Below are positions 12,173-22,439 of a DNA stretch of 64,000 bases, piece by piece. Positions within the stretch are counted from its first letter, which is position 1. Each line of letters begins with the position of its first letter. Made by a program: the position numbers and the translations under genes. The DNA lies in NCBI GenBank assembly GCA_027574665.1, contig CM050673.1, positions 9,533,420 through 9,597,419 on the forward strand, written 5' to 3'. The DNA comes from Rhynochetos jubatus (taxonomy: Eukaryota; Chordata; Aves; Eurypygiformes; Rhynochetidae). The notes under the pieces are model-generated. The model was not told the origin of the DNA, searched no databases, and saw only the letters and a list, made by a program, of their open reading frames with translations.

Positions 12173-12260
12173 AATCTCAAGAGCAGGGGGTGGAGCAAGC
12201 CAGGCCTCAAACCACGAGAAGCTCCAGCCCAAAAGGCAGCCAAAATGCAGCCCACATCCG
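12169..12260 (+). repeat. Reference monomer equal to the majority sequence
   Basis: This copy matches the commonest base at every position I checked and can serve as the type monomer. It is 92 bp with A 31, C 28, G 26 and T 7 by hand count. It contains one StuI/HaeIII site (AGGCCT), one AluI site (AGCT), one HpaII/MspI site (CCGG) and two CpGs, one in CCACGAG and one in TCCGGG. It has a single ATG and no TAA, TAG or TGA in any forward frame. On the reverse strand it has two stops, both TGA (TCA on the + strand), 30 bp apart and therefore in the same frame. Base 1 is placed arbitrarily at GGAGAAT. Confidence 0.95.
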
Positions 12261-15200
12261 GGAGAATCTCAAGAGCAGGGGGTGGAGCAAGCCAGGCCTC
12301 AAACCACGAGAAGCTCCAGCCCAACAGGCAGCCAAAATGCAGCCCACATCCGGGAGAATCTCAAGAGCAGGTGGTGGAGCAAGCCAGGCCTCAAACCACG
12401 AGAAGCTCCAGCCCAAAATGCAGCCAAAATGCAGCCCACATCCGGGAGAATCTCAAGAGCAGGGGGTGGAGCCAGCCAGGCCTCAAACCACGAGAAGCTC
12501 CAGCCCAAAAAGCAGCCAAATTTCAGGCCACATCCGGGAGAATCTCAAGAGCTTGGGTGGAGAAAGCCAGGCCTCAAACCACGAGAAGCTCCAGCCCAAA
12601 AGGCAGCCAAAATGGAGCCCACATCCGGGAGAATCTCAAGAGCAGTGGGTGGAGCAAGCCACGCCTCAAACCACGAGAATCTCCAGCCCAAAATGCAGCC
12701 AAAATGCAGCCCACATCCGGGAGAATCTCAAGAGCAGGGGGTGGAGCAAGCCAGGCCTCAAACCACGAGAAGCTCCAGCCCAAAATGCAGCCAAAATGGA
12801 GCCCACATCCGGGAGAATCTCAAGAGCAGGGGGTGGAGCAAGCCAGGCCTCAAACCACGAGAAGCTCCAGCCCAAAAGGCAGCCAAAATGCAGCCCACAT
12901 CCGGGAGAATCTCAAGAGCAGGGGGTGGAGCAAGCCAGGCCTCAAACCACGAGAAGCTCCAGCCCAAAAGGCAGCCAAAATGCAGCCCACCTCCGGGAGA
13001 ATCTCAAGAGCAGGGGGTGGAGCAAGCCAGGCCTCAAACCACGAGAATCTCCAGCCCCAAAGGCAGCCAAAATGCAGCCCACCTCCGGGAGAATCTCAAG
13101 AGCATTGGGTGGAGCAATCCAGGCCTCAAACCACGAGAAGCTCCAGCCCAAAATGCAGCCAAATTCCAGCCCACCTCCGGGAGAATCTCAAGAGCAGGGG
13201 GTGGAGCAAGCCAAGCCTCAAACCACGAGAAGCTCCAGCCCAAAAGGCAGCCAAATGCAGCCCACATCCGGGAAAATCTCAAGAGCAGGTGGTGGAGCAA
13301 GCCAGGCCTCAAACCACGAGAAGCTCCAGCCCAAAATGCAGCCAAAATGCAGCCCACATCCGGGAGAATCTCAAGAGCAGGGGGTGGAGCAAGCCAGGCC
13401 TCAAACCACGAGAAGCTCCAGCCCAAAAGGCAGCCAAAATGCAGCCCACATCCGGGAGAATCTCAAGAGCAGGGGGTGGAGCAAGCCAGGCCTCAAACCA
13501 CGAGAAGCTCCAGCCCAAAAGGCAGCCAAAATGCAGCCCACCTCCGGGAGAATCTCAAGAGCAGGGGGTGGAGCAAGCCAGGCCTCAAACCACGAGAAGC
13601 TCCAGCCCAAAAGGCAGCCAAAATCCTACGCACATCCGGGAGAATCTCAAGAGCAGGGGGTGGAGCAAGCCAGGCCTCAAACCACGAGAAGCTCCAGCCC
13701 AAAAGGCAGCCAAAATGCAGCCCACCTCCGGGAGAATCTCAAGAGCAGGGGGTGGAGCAAGCCAGGCCTCAAACCACGAGAAGCTCCAGCCCAAAAGGCA
13801 GCCAAAATGCAGCCCACATCCGGGAGAATCTCAAGAGCAGGGGGTGGAGCAAGCCAGGCCTCAAACCACGAGAAGCTCCAGCCCCAAAGGCAGCCAAAAT
13901 GCAGCCCACATCCGGGAGAATCTCAAGAGCAGGGGGTGGAGCAAGCCAGGCCTCAAACCACGAGAAGCTCCAGCCCAAAAGGCAGCCAAAATGCAGCCCA
14001 CCTCCGGGAGAATCTCAAGAGCAGGGGGTGGAGCAAGCCAGGCCTCAAACCACGAGAAGCTCCAGCCCAAAAGGCAGCCAAAATGCAGCCCACCTCCGGG
14101 AGAATCTCAAGAGCATTGGGTGGAGCAATCCAGGCCTCAAACCACGAGAAGCTCCAGCCCAAAATGCAGCCAAATTCCAGCCCACCTCCGGGAGAATCTC
14201 AAGAGCAGGGGGTGGAGCAAGCCAAGCCTCAAACCACGAGAAGCTCCAGCCCAAAAGGCAGCCAAATGCAGCCCACATCCGGGAAAATCTCAAGAGCAGG
14301 GGGTGGAGCAAGCCAGGCCTCAAACCACGAGAAGCTCCAGCCCAAAAGGCAGCCAAAATGCAGCCCACATCCGGGAGAATCTCAAGAGCAGGGGGTGGAG
14401 CAAGCCAGGCCTCAAACCACGAGAAGCTCCAGCCCAACAGGCAGCCAAAATGCAGCCCACATCCGGGAGAATCTCAAGAGCAGGTGGTGGAGCAAGCCAG
14501 GCCTCAAACCACGAGAAGCTCCAGCCCAAAATGCAGCCAAAATGCAGCCCACATCCGGGAGAATCTCAAGAGCAGGGGGTGGAGCCAGCCAGGCCTCAAA
14601 CCACGAGAAGCTCCAGCCCAAAAAGCAGCCAAATTTCAGGCCACATCCGGGAGAATCTCAAGAGCTTGGGTGGAGAAAGCCAGGCCTCAAACCACGAGAA
14701 GCTCCAGCCCAAAAGGCAGCCAAAATGGAGCCCACATCCGGGAGAATCTCAAGAGCAGTGGGTGGAGCAAGCCACGCCTCAAACCACGAGAATCTCCAGC
14801 CCAAAATGCAGCCAAAATGCAGCCCACATCCGGGAGAATCTCAAGAGCAGGGGGTGGAGCAAGCCAGGCCTCAAACCACGAGAAGCTCCAGCCCAAAATG
14901 CAGCCAAAATGGAGCCCACATCCGGGAGAATCTCAAGAGCAGGGGGTGGAGCAAGCCAGGCCTCAAACCACGAGAAGCTCCAGCCCAAAAGGCAGCCAAA
15001 ATGCAGCCCACATCCGGGAGAATCTCAAGAGCAGGGGGTGGAGCAAGCCAGGCCTCAAACCACGAGAAGCTCCAGCCCAAAAGGCAGCCAAAATGCAGCC
15101 CACCTCCGGGAGAATCTCAAGAGCAGGGGGTGGAGCAAGCCAGGCCTCAAACCACGAGAATCTCCAGCCCCAAAGGCAGCCAAAATGCAGCCCACCTCCG

Positions 15201-16440
15201 GGAGAATCTCAAGAGCATTGGGTGGAGCAATCCAGGCCTCAAACCACGAGAAGCTCCAGCCCAAAATGCAGCCAAATTCCAGCCCACCTCCGGGAGAATC
15301 TCAAGAGCAGGGGGTGGAGCAAGCCAAGCCTCAAACCACGAGAAGCTCCAGCCCAAAAGGCAGCCAAATGCAGCCCACATCCGGGAAAATCTCAAGAGCA
15401 GGTGGTGGAGCAAGCCAGGCCTCAAACCACGAGAAGCTCCAGCCCAAAATGCAGCCAAAATGCAGCCCACATCCGGGAGAATCTCAAGAGCAGGGGGTGG
15501 AGCAAGCCAGGCCTCAAACCACGAGAAGCTCCAGCCCAAAAGGCAGCCAAAATGCAGCCCACATCCGGGAGAATCTCAAGAGCAGGGGGTGGAGCAAGCC
15601 AGGCCTCAAACCACGAGAAGCTCCAGCCCAAAAGGCAGCCAAAATGCAGCCCACCTCCGGGAGAATCTCAAGAGCAGGGGGTGGAGCAAGCCAGGCCTCA
15701 AACCACGAGAAGCTCCAGCCCAAAAGGCAGCCAAAATCCTACGCACATCCGGGAGAATCTCAAGAGCAGGGGGTGGAGCAAGCCAGGCCTCAAACCACGA
15801 GAAGCTCCAGCCCAAAAGGCAGCCAAAATGCAGCCCACCTCCGGGAGAATCTCAAGAGCAGGGGGTGGAGCAAGCCAGGCCTCAAACCACGAGAAGCTCC
15901 AGCCCAAAAGGCAGCCAAAATGCAGCCCACATCCGGGAGAATCTCAAGAGCAGGGGGTGGAGCAAGCCAGGCCTCAAACCACGAGAAGCTCCAGCCCCAA
16001 AGGCAGCCAAAATGCAGCCCACATCCGGGAGAATCTCAAGAGCAGGGGGTGGAGCAAGCCAGGCCTCAAACCACGAGAAGCTCCAGCCCAAAAGGCAGCC
16101 AAAATGCAGCCCACCTCCGGGAGAATCTCAAGAGCAGGGGGTGGAGCAAGCCAGGCCTCAAACCACGAGAAGCTCCAGCCCAAAAGGCAGCCAAAATGCA
16201 GCCCACCTCCGGGAGAATCTCAAGAGCATTGGGTGGAGCAATCCAGGCCTCAAACCACGAGAAGCTCCAGCCCAAAATGCAGCCAAATTCCAGCCCACCT
16301 CCGGGAGAATCTCAAGAGCAGGGGGTGGAGCAAGCCAAGCCTCAAACCACGAGAAGCTCCAGCCCAAAAGGCAGCCAAATGCAGCCCACATCCGGGAAAA
16401 TCTCAAGAGCAGGTGGTGGAGCAAGCCAGGCCTCAAACCA
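12173..16440 (+). repeat. Higher-order repeat D: 23 monomers, 2113-bp period
   Basis: Copy 1 (12173-14285) recurs as copy 2 (14286 to about 16400) at an offset of 2113 bp, which is 23 monomers less three single-base deletions. Variants shared at the same spacing include AGCAGTGGGTGG near 12643/14756, GCCACGCCTC near 12657/14770, ATCCTACGCAC near 13623/15736 and GGAGCCAGCC near 12470/14583. I saw no mismatch until about 16410, where GGGGGTGG becomes GGTGGTGG. This block is the most consensus-like part of the window, and stop codons are absent from all three forward frames across it. Confidence 0.92.
13040..14290 (+). repeat. Nested 1011-bp cassette inside repeat D
   Basis: A run of variant monomers is present twice per D unit, 1011 bp apart (11 monomers less one base). 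In order it has GCATTGGGTGGAGCAATCC, GCCAAATTCCAGCCC, GCCAAGCCTC, then GCCAAATGCAGCC with one A lost, and GGGAAAATCTC. It starts near 13103 and 14114 in copy 1 and near 15216 and 16227 in copy 2. Partial versions recur near 19078, 20642, 23218 and 24596, outside the D repeat. Confidence 0.85.
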
Positions 16441-18716
16441 CGAGAAGCTCCAGCCCAAAATGCAGCCAAAATGCAGCCCACCTCCGGGAGAATCTCAAGA
16501 GCAGGGGGTGGAGCAAGCCAGGCCTCAAACCACGAGAAGCTCCAGCCCAAGAATCACCCAAAATGCAGCCCACATCCGGGAGAATCTCAAGAGCAGGGGG
16601 TGGAGCAAGCCAGGCCTCAAACCACGAGAAGCTCCAGCCCAAAAGGCAGCCAAAATGCAGCCCACATCCGGGAGAATCTCAAGAGCAGGGGGTGGAGCAA
16701 GCCAGGCCTCAAACCACGAGAAGCTCCAGCCCAAAAGGCAGCCAAAATGCAGCCCACATCCAGGAGAATCTCAAGAGCAGGGGGTGGAGCAAGCCAGGCC
16801 TCAAACCACAAGAAGCTCCAGCCCAAGAATCAGCCAAAATGCAGCCCACATCCGGGAGAATCTCAAGAGCAGGGGGTGGAGCAAGCCAGGCCTCAAACCA
16901 CGAGAAGCTCCAGCCCAAAATGCAGCCAAAATCCAGCCCACATGCGGGAGAATCTCAAGAGCAGGGGGTGGAGCAAGCCAGGCCTCAAACCACGAGAAGC
17001 TCCAGCCCAACAGGCAGCCAAAATGCAGCCCACATCCGGGAGAATCTCAAGAGCAGGGGGTGGAGCAAGCCAGGCCTCAAACCACGAGAAGCTCCAGCCC
17101 AAAAGGCAGCCAAAATGCAGCCCACATCGAGGAGAATATCAAGAGCAGGGGGTGGAGCAAGCCAGGCCTCAAACCTCGGGAAGCTCCAGCCCAAAAGGCA
17201 GCCAAAATGCAGCCCACATCCGGGAGAATATCAAGAGCAGGGGGTGGAGCAAGCCAGGCCTCAAACCACGAGAAGCTCCAGCCCAAAATGCAGCCAAAAT
17301 GCAGCCCACCTCCGGGAGAATCTCAAGAGCACGGGGTGGAGCAAGCCAGGCCTCAAACCACGAGAAGCTCCAGCCCAAAAGGCAGCCAAAATGCAGCCCA
17401 CATCCGGGAGAATCTCAAGAGCAGGGGGTGGAGCAAGCCAGACCTCAAACCACGAGAAGCTCCAGCCCAAAAGGCAGCCAAAATGCAGCCCACATCCGGG
17501 AGAATCTCAAGAGCAGGGGGTGTAGCAAGCCAGGCCTCAAACCACGAGAAGCTCCAGCCCAAAATGCAGCCAAAATGCAGCCCACATCCGGGAGAATCTC
17601 AAGAGCAGGGGGTGGAGCAAGCCAGGCCTCAAACCACGAGAAGCTCCAGCCCAAAATGCAGCCAAAATGCAGCCCATCTCCGGGAGAATCTCAAGAGCAG
17701 GGGGTGGAGCAAACCAGGCCTCAAACCTCGAGAAGCTCCAGCCCAAGAATCAGCCAAAATGCAGCCCACATCCGGGAGAATCTCAAGAGCAGGGGGTGGA
17801 GCAAGCCAGGCCTCAAAGCACGAGAAGCTCCAGCCCAAAAGGCAGCCAAAATGCAGCCCACATCCAGGAGAATCTCAAGAGCAGGGGGTGGAGCAAGCCA
17901 GGCCTCAAACCACGAGAAGCTCCAGCCCAAAAGGCAGCCAAAATGCAGCCCACATCCGGGAGAATCTCAAGAGCAGGGGGTGGAGCAAGCCAGGCCTCAA
18001 ACCACGAGAAGCTGCAGCCCAAAAGGCAGCCAAAATGCAGCCCACCTCCGGGAGAATCTCAAGAGCAGGTGGTGGAGCAAGGCATGCCTCAAACCATGAG
18101 AAGCTCCAGCCCCAAAGGCAGCCAAAATGCAGCCCACATCCGGGAGAATCTCAAGAGCAGGGGGTGGAGCAAGCCAGGCCTCAAACCACGAGAAGCTCCA
18201 GCCAAACAGGCAGCCATAATGCAGGCCACATCCGGAAGAATCTCAAGAGCAGGGGGTGGAGCAAGCCAGGCCTCAAACCACGAGAAGCTCCAGCCCAAAA
18301 GGCAGCCAAAATGCAGCCCACATCCGGGAGAATATCAAGAGCAGGGGGTGGAGCAAGCCAAGCCTCAAACCACGAGAAGCTCCAGCCCAAAAGGCAGCCA
18401 AATGCAGCCCACATCCGGGAGAATATCAAGAGCAGGGGGTGGAGCAAGCCAGGCCTCAAACCACGAGAAGCTCCAGCCCAAGAATCAGCCAAAATGCAGC
18501 CCACCTCCGGGAGAATCTCAAGAGCAGGGGGTGGAGCAAGCCAGGCCTCAAACCACGAGAAGCTCCAGCACAAAAGGCAGCCAAAATGCAGCCCACATCC
18601 AGGAGAATCTCAAGAGCAGGGGGTGGAGCAAGCCAGGCCTCAAACCACGAGAAGCTCCAGCCCAAAAGGCAGCCAAAATGCAGCCCACATCCGGGAGAAT
18701 CTCAAGAGCAGGGGTT
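16441..18716 (+). repeat. Mixed-monomer segment between repeats D and E
   Basis: About 25 monomers with scattered variants and no long period found. Notable copies are AAGAATCACCC near 16550, CACATCGAGGAG near 17122, a monomer with GTGTAGCAAGCC (TAG) near 17519, a PstI-bearing copy (GAAGCTGCAGCCC) near 18008, and GCAAGGCATGCCTC near 18078. Near 18231 there is CCGGAAGAATC. No gene-like content is seen apart from composition-driven open frames. Confidence 0.8.
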
Positions 18717-21700
18717 GGAGCAAGCCAGGCCTCAAACCACGAGAAGCTCCAGCCCAAAAGGCAGCCAAAATGCAGCCCACCTCCGGGAGAACCTCAAGAG
18801 CACGGTGTGGAGCAAGGCATGCCTCAAACCATGAGAAGCTCCAGCCCCAAAGGCAGCCAAAATGCAGCCCACATCTGGGAGAATCTCAAGAGCAGTGGGT
18901 GGAGCAAGCGAGGCCTCAAACCAGGAGAAGCTCCAGCCCAACAGGCAGCCAAAATGCAGCCCACATCCGGGAGAATCTCAAGAGCAGGGGGTGGAGCAAG
19001 CCAGGCCTCAAACCACGAGAAGCTCCAGCCCAAAAGGCAGCCAAAATGAAGCCCACATCCGGGAGAATATCAAGAGCATTGGGTGGAGCAATCCAGGCCT
19101 CAAACCACGAGAAGCTCCAGCCCAAAATGCAGCCAAAATGCAGCCCACATCCGGGAGAATATCAAGAGCAGGGGGTGGAGCAAGCCAGGCCTCAAACCAC
19201 GAGAAGCTCCAGCCCAAGAATCACCCAAAATGCAGCCCACATCCGGGAGAATCTCAAGAGCAGGGGGTGGAGCAAGCCAGGCCTCAAACCACGAGAAGCT
19301 CCAGCCCAAAAGGCAGCCAAAATGCAGCCCACATCCAGGAGAATCTCAAGAGCAGGGGGTGGAGCAAGCCAGGCCTCAAACCACGAGAAGCTCCAGCCCA
19401 AAAGGCAGCCAAAATGCAGCCCACATCCGGGAGAATCTCAAGAGCAGGGGGTGGAGCAAGCCAGGCCTCAAACCACGAGAAGCTCCAGCCCAAAAGGCAG
19501 CCAAAATCCAGCCCACATCCGGGAGAATATCAAGAGCAGGGGGTGGAGCAAGCCAGGCCTCAAACCACGAGAAGCTCCAGCCCAAAAGGCAGCCAAAATG
19601 CAGCCCACATCCAGGAGAATCTCAAGAGCAGGGGGTGGAGCAAGCCAGGCCTCAAACCACGGGAAGCTCCAGCCCAAGAATCAGCCAAAATGCAGCCCAC
19701 ATCCGGGAGAATCTCAAGAGCAGGGGGTGGAGCAAGCCAGGCCTCAAACCACGAGAAGCTCCAGCCCAAAAGGCAGCCAAAATGCAGCCCACATCCGGGA
19801 GAATCTCAAGAGCAGGGGGTGGAGCAATCCAGGCCTCAAACCACGAGAAGCTCCAGCCCAAAATGCAGCCAAAATCCAGCCCACATCCGGGAGAATCTCA
19901 AGAGCAGGGGGTGGAGCAAGCCAGGCCTCAAACCACGAGAAGCTCCAGCCCAAAATGCAGCCAAAATGCAGCCCACATCCGGGAGAATATCAAGAGCAGG
20001 GGGTGGAGCAAGCCAGGCCTCAAACCACAAGAAGCTCCAGCCCAAGAATCAGCCAAAATGCAGCCCACATCCGGGAGAATCTCAAGAGCAGGGGGTGGAG
20101 CAAGCCAGGCCTCAAACCACGAGAAGCTCCAGCCCAAAATGCAGCCAAAATGCAGCCCACATCGAGGAGAATATCAAGAGCAGGGGGTGGAGCAATCCAG
20201 GCCTCAAACCACGAGAAGCTCCAGCCCCAAAGGCAGCCAAAATGCAGCCCACATCCGGGAGAATCTCAAGAGCAGGGGGTGGAGCAAGCCAGGCCTCAAA
20301 CCACGAGAAGCTCCAGCCCAAAAGGCAGCCAAAATGCAGCCCACCTCCGGGAGAACCTCAAGAGCACGGTGTGGAGCAAGGCATGCCTCAAACCATGAGA
20401 AGCTCCAGCCCCAAAGGCAGCCAAAATGCAGCCCACATCTGGGAGAATCTCAAGAGCAGTGGGTGGAGCAAGCGAGGCCTCAAACCAGGAGAAGCTCCAG
20501 CCCAACAGGCAGCCAAAATGCAGCCCACATCCGGGAGAATCTCAAGAGCAGGGGGTGGAGCAAGCCAGGCCTCAAACCACGAGAAGCTCCAGCCCAAAAG
20601 GCAGCCAAAATGAAGCCCACATCCGGGAGAATATCAAGAGCATTGGGTGGAGCAATCCAGGCCTCAAACCACGAGAAGCTCCAGCCCAAAATGCAGCCAA
20701 AATGCAGCCCACATCCGGGAGAATATCAAGAGCAGGGGGTGGAGCAAGCCAGGCCTCAAACCACGAGAAGCTCCAGCCCAAGAATCACCCAAAATGCAGC
20801 CCACATCCGGGAGAATCTCAAGAGCAGGGGGTGGAGCAAGCCAGGCCTCAAACCACGAGAAGCTCCAGCCCAAAAGGCAGCCAAAATGCAGCCCACATCC
20901 AGGAGAATCTCAAGAGCAGGGGGTGGAGCAAGCCAGGCCTCAAACCACGAGAAGCTCCAGCCCAAAAGGCAGCCAAAATGCAGCCCACATCCGGGAGAAT
21001 CTCAAGAGCAGGGGGTGGAGCAAGCCAGGCCTCAAACCACGAGAAGCTCCAGCCCAAAAGGCAGCCAAAATCCAGCCCACATCCGGGAGAATATCAAGAG
21101 CAGGGGGTGGAGCAAGCCAGGCCTCAAACCACGAGAAGCTCCAGCCCAAAAGGCAGCCAAAATGCAGCCCACATCCAGGAGAATCTCAAGAGCAGGGGGT
21201 GGAGCAAGCCAGGCCTCAAACCACGGGAAGCTCCAGCCCAAGAATCAGCCAAAATGCAGCCCACATCCGGGAGAATCTCAAGAGCAGGGGGTGGAGCAAG
21301 CCAGGCCTCAAACCACGAGAAGCTCCAGCCCAAAAGGCAGCCAAAATGCAGCCCACATCCGGGAGAATCTCAAGAGCAGGGGGTGGAGCAATCCAGGCCT
21401 CAAACCACGAGAAGCTCCAGCCCAAAATGCAGCCAAAATCCAGCCCACATCCGGGAGAATCTCAAGAGCAGGGGGTGGAGCAAGCCAGGCCTCAAACCAC
21501 GAGAAGCTCCAGCCCAAAATGCAGCCAAAATGCAGCCCACATCCGGGAGAATATCAAGAGCAGGGGGTGGAGCAAGCCAGGCCTCAAACCACAAGAAGCT
21601 CCAGCCCAAGAATCAGCCAAAATGCAGCCCACATCCGGGAGAATCTCAAGAGCAGGGGGTGGAGCAAGCCAGGCCTCAAACCACGAGAAGCTCCAGCCCA

Positions 21701-21907
21701 AAATGCAGCCAAAATGCAGCCCACATCGAGGAGAATATCAAGAGCAGGGGGTGGAGCAATCCAGGCCTCAAACCACGAGAAGCTCCAGCCCCAAAGGCAG
21801 CCAAAATGCAGCCCACATCCGGGAGAATCTCAAGAGCAGGGGGTGGAGCAAGCCAGGCCTCAAACCACGAGAAGCTCCAGCCCAAAAGGCAGCCAAAATG
21901 CAGCCCA
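18717..21907 (+). repeat. Higher-order repeat E: 17 monomers, 1564-bp period
   Basis: Bases 18717-20280 recur at 20281-21844 at an offset of exactly 1564 bp (17 x 92), and homology continues to about 21907. Shared rare variants are GAGAACCTCAAG near 18788/20352, CACGGTGTGGAGCAAGGC near 18801/20365, GCAAGCGAGGCC near 18904/20468 and CAGGAGAAGC near 18922/20486. The forward translations of the two copies are the same for about 500 codons, so they are near identical. The left edge is marked by GGGGTTGG near 18714 against GGGGGTGG near 20278. Confidence 0.92.
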
Positions 21908-22439
21908 CATCCGGGAGAATCTCAAGAGCAGGGGGTGGAGCAAGCCAGGCCTCAAACCATGAGAAGCTCCAGCCCAAAATGCAGCCAAAATGCAGCCCAC
22001 ATCCGGGAGAATCTCAAGAGCAGGGGGTGGAGCAAGCCAGGCCTCAAACCACGAGAAGCTCCAGCCCAACAGGCAGCCAAAATGCAGCCCACATCCAGGA
22101 GAATCTCAAGAGCAGGGGTTGGAGCAAGACAGGCCTCAAACCACGGGAAGCTCCAGCCCAAGAATCAGCCAAAATGCAGCCCACATCCGGGAGAATCTCA
22201 AGAGCAGGGGGTCGCGCAAGCTAGGCCTCAAACCACGAGAAGCTCCAGCCCAAAAGGCAGCGAAAATGCAGCCCACATCCGGGAGAATCTCAAGAGCAGG
22301 GGGTGGAGCAAGCCAGGCCTCAAACCACGAGAAACTCCAGCCCAAAAGGCAGCCAAAATGCAGCCCACCTCCAGGAGAATCTCAAGAGCAGGGGGTGGAG
22401 CAAGCCAGGCCTCAAACCACGAGAAGCTCCAGCCCAAAA
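21908..22439 (+). repeat. Monomer stretch after repeat E
   Basis: About six monomers. It contains GTCGCGCAAGCTAGGCC near 22211, one of the few copies with added CpGs. That variant includes TAG, which stops one forward frame. The GCTAGG form, here with GGCGCAAG, reappears near 28560, 29390 and 32518. Nothing else is visible. Confidence 0.75.

Larger units (their letters stand above)
11454..17525 (+). other. Third long forward open reading frame, judged non-genic
   Basis: This frame is open for 2023 codons, opens at GTG and ends at TAG in the variant GGGGTGTAGCAAGCC near 17519. Together with the two frames that overlap it, it leaves 11969-17525 free of stops in every forward frame. The translation is the same cyclic 92-residue repeat, with no recognisable domain. 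Confidence 0.82.
10627..18099 (+). other. Second long forward open reading frame, judged non-genic
   Basis: This frame is open for 2490 codons and opens at GTG, which is not a normal eukaryotic start. It overlaps the 11969-20398 and 11454-17525 frames in the two other phases, and all three give the same 92-residue repeat with a different starting block. It ends at a TGA created where CCACGAG has become CCATGAG near 18097. Overlap of three equivalent frames argues against coding selection on any one. Confidence 0.82.
11969..20398 (+). other. Longest forward open reading frame, judged non-genic
   Basis: This frame runs without a stop for 2809 codons. It opens at a TTG codon, and its first ATG is at 12245, leaving about 2717 codons. 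The translation repeats every 92 residues because the frame passes through the three phases of the 92-bp monomer in turn. Its three sub-blocks begin MQPTSGRISRAGGG, KCSPHPGESQEQG and NAAHIRENLKSRG. It is basic and rich in Q, P, S and R. I see no signal peptide, membrane segment or known domain. The other two forward frames are open over much of the same DNA, and no start context or promoter is evident. Openness is explained by T depletion, so I do not call it a gene. Confidence 0.85.

Noticed and set aside
2902..20398. Very large repeat-protein genes on the + strand (up to 2809 codons)
   Set aside because: All three forward frames are open because the monomer is T-poor, and frames run through all phases. 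Starts are often GTG or TTG, ends are set by chance variants, and no domain, splice structure, promoter or codon-position constraint is visible.
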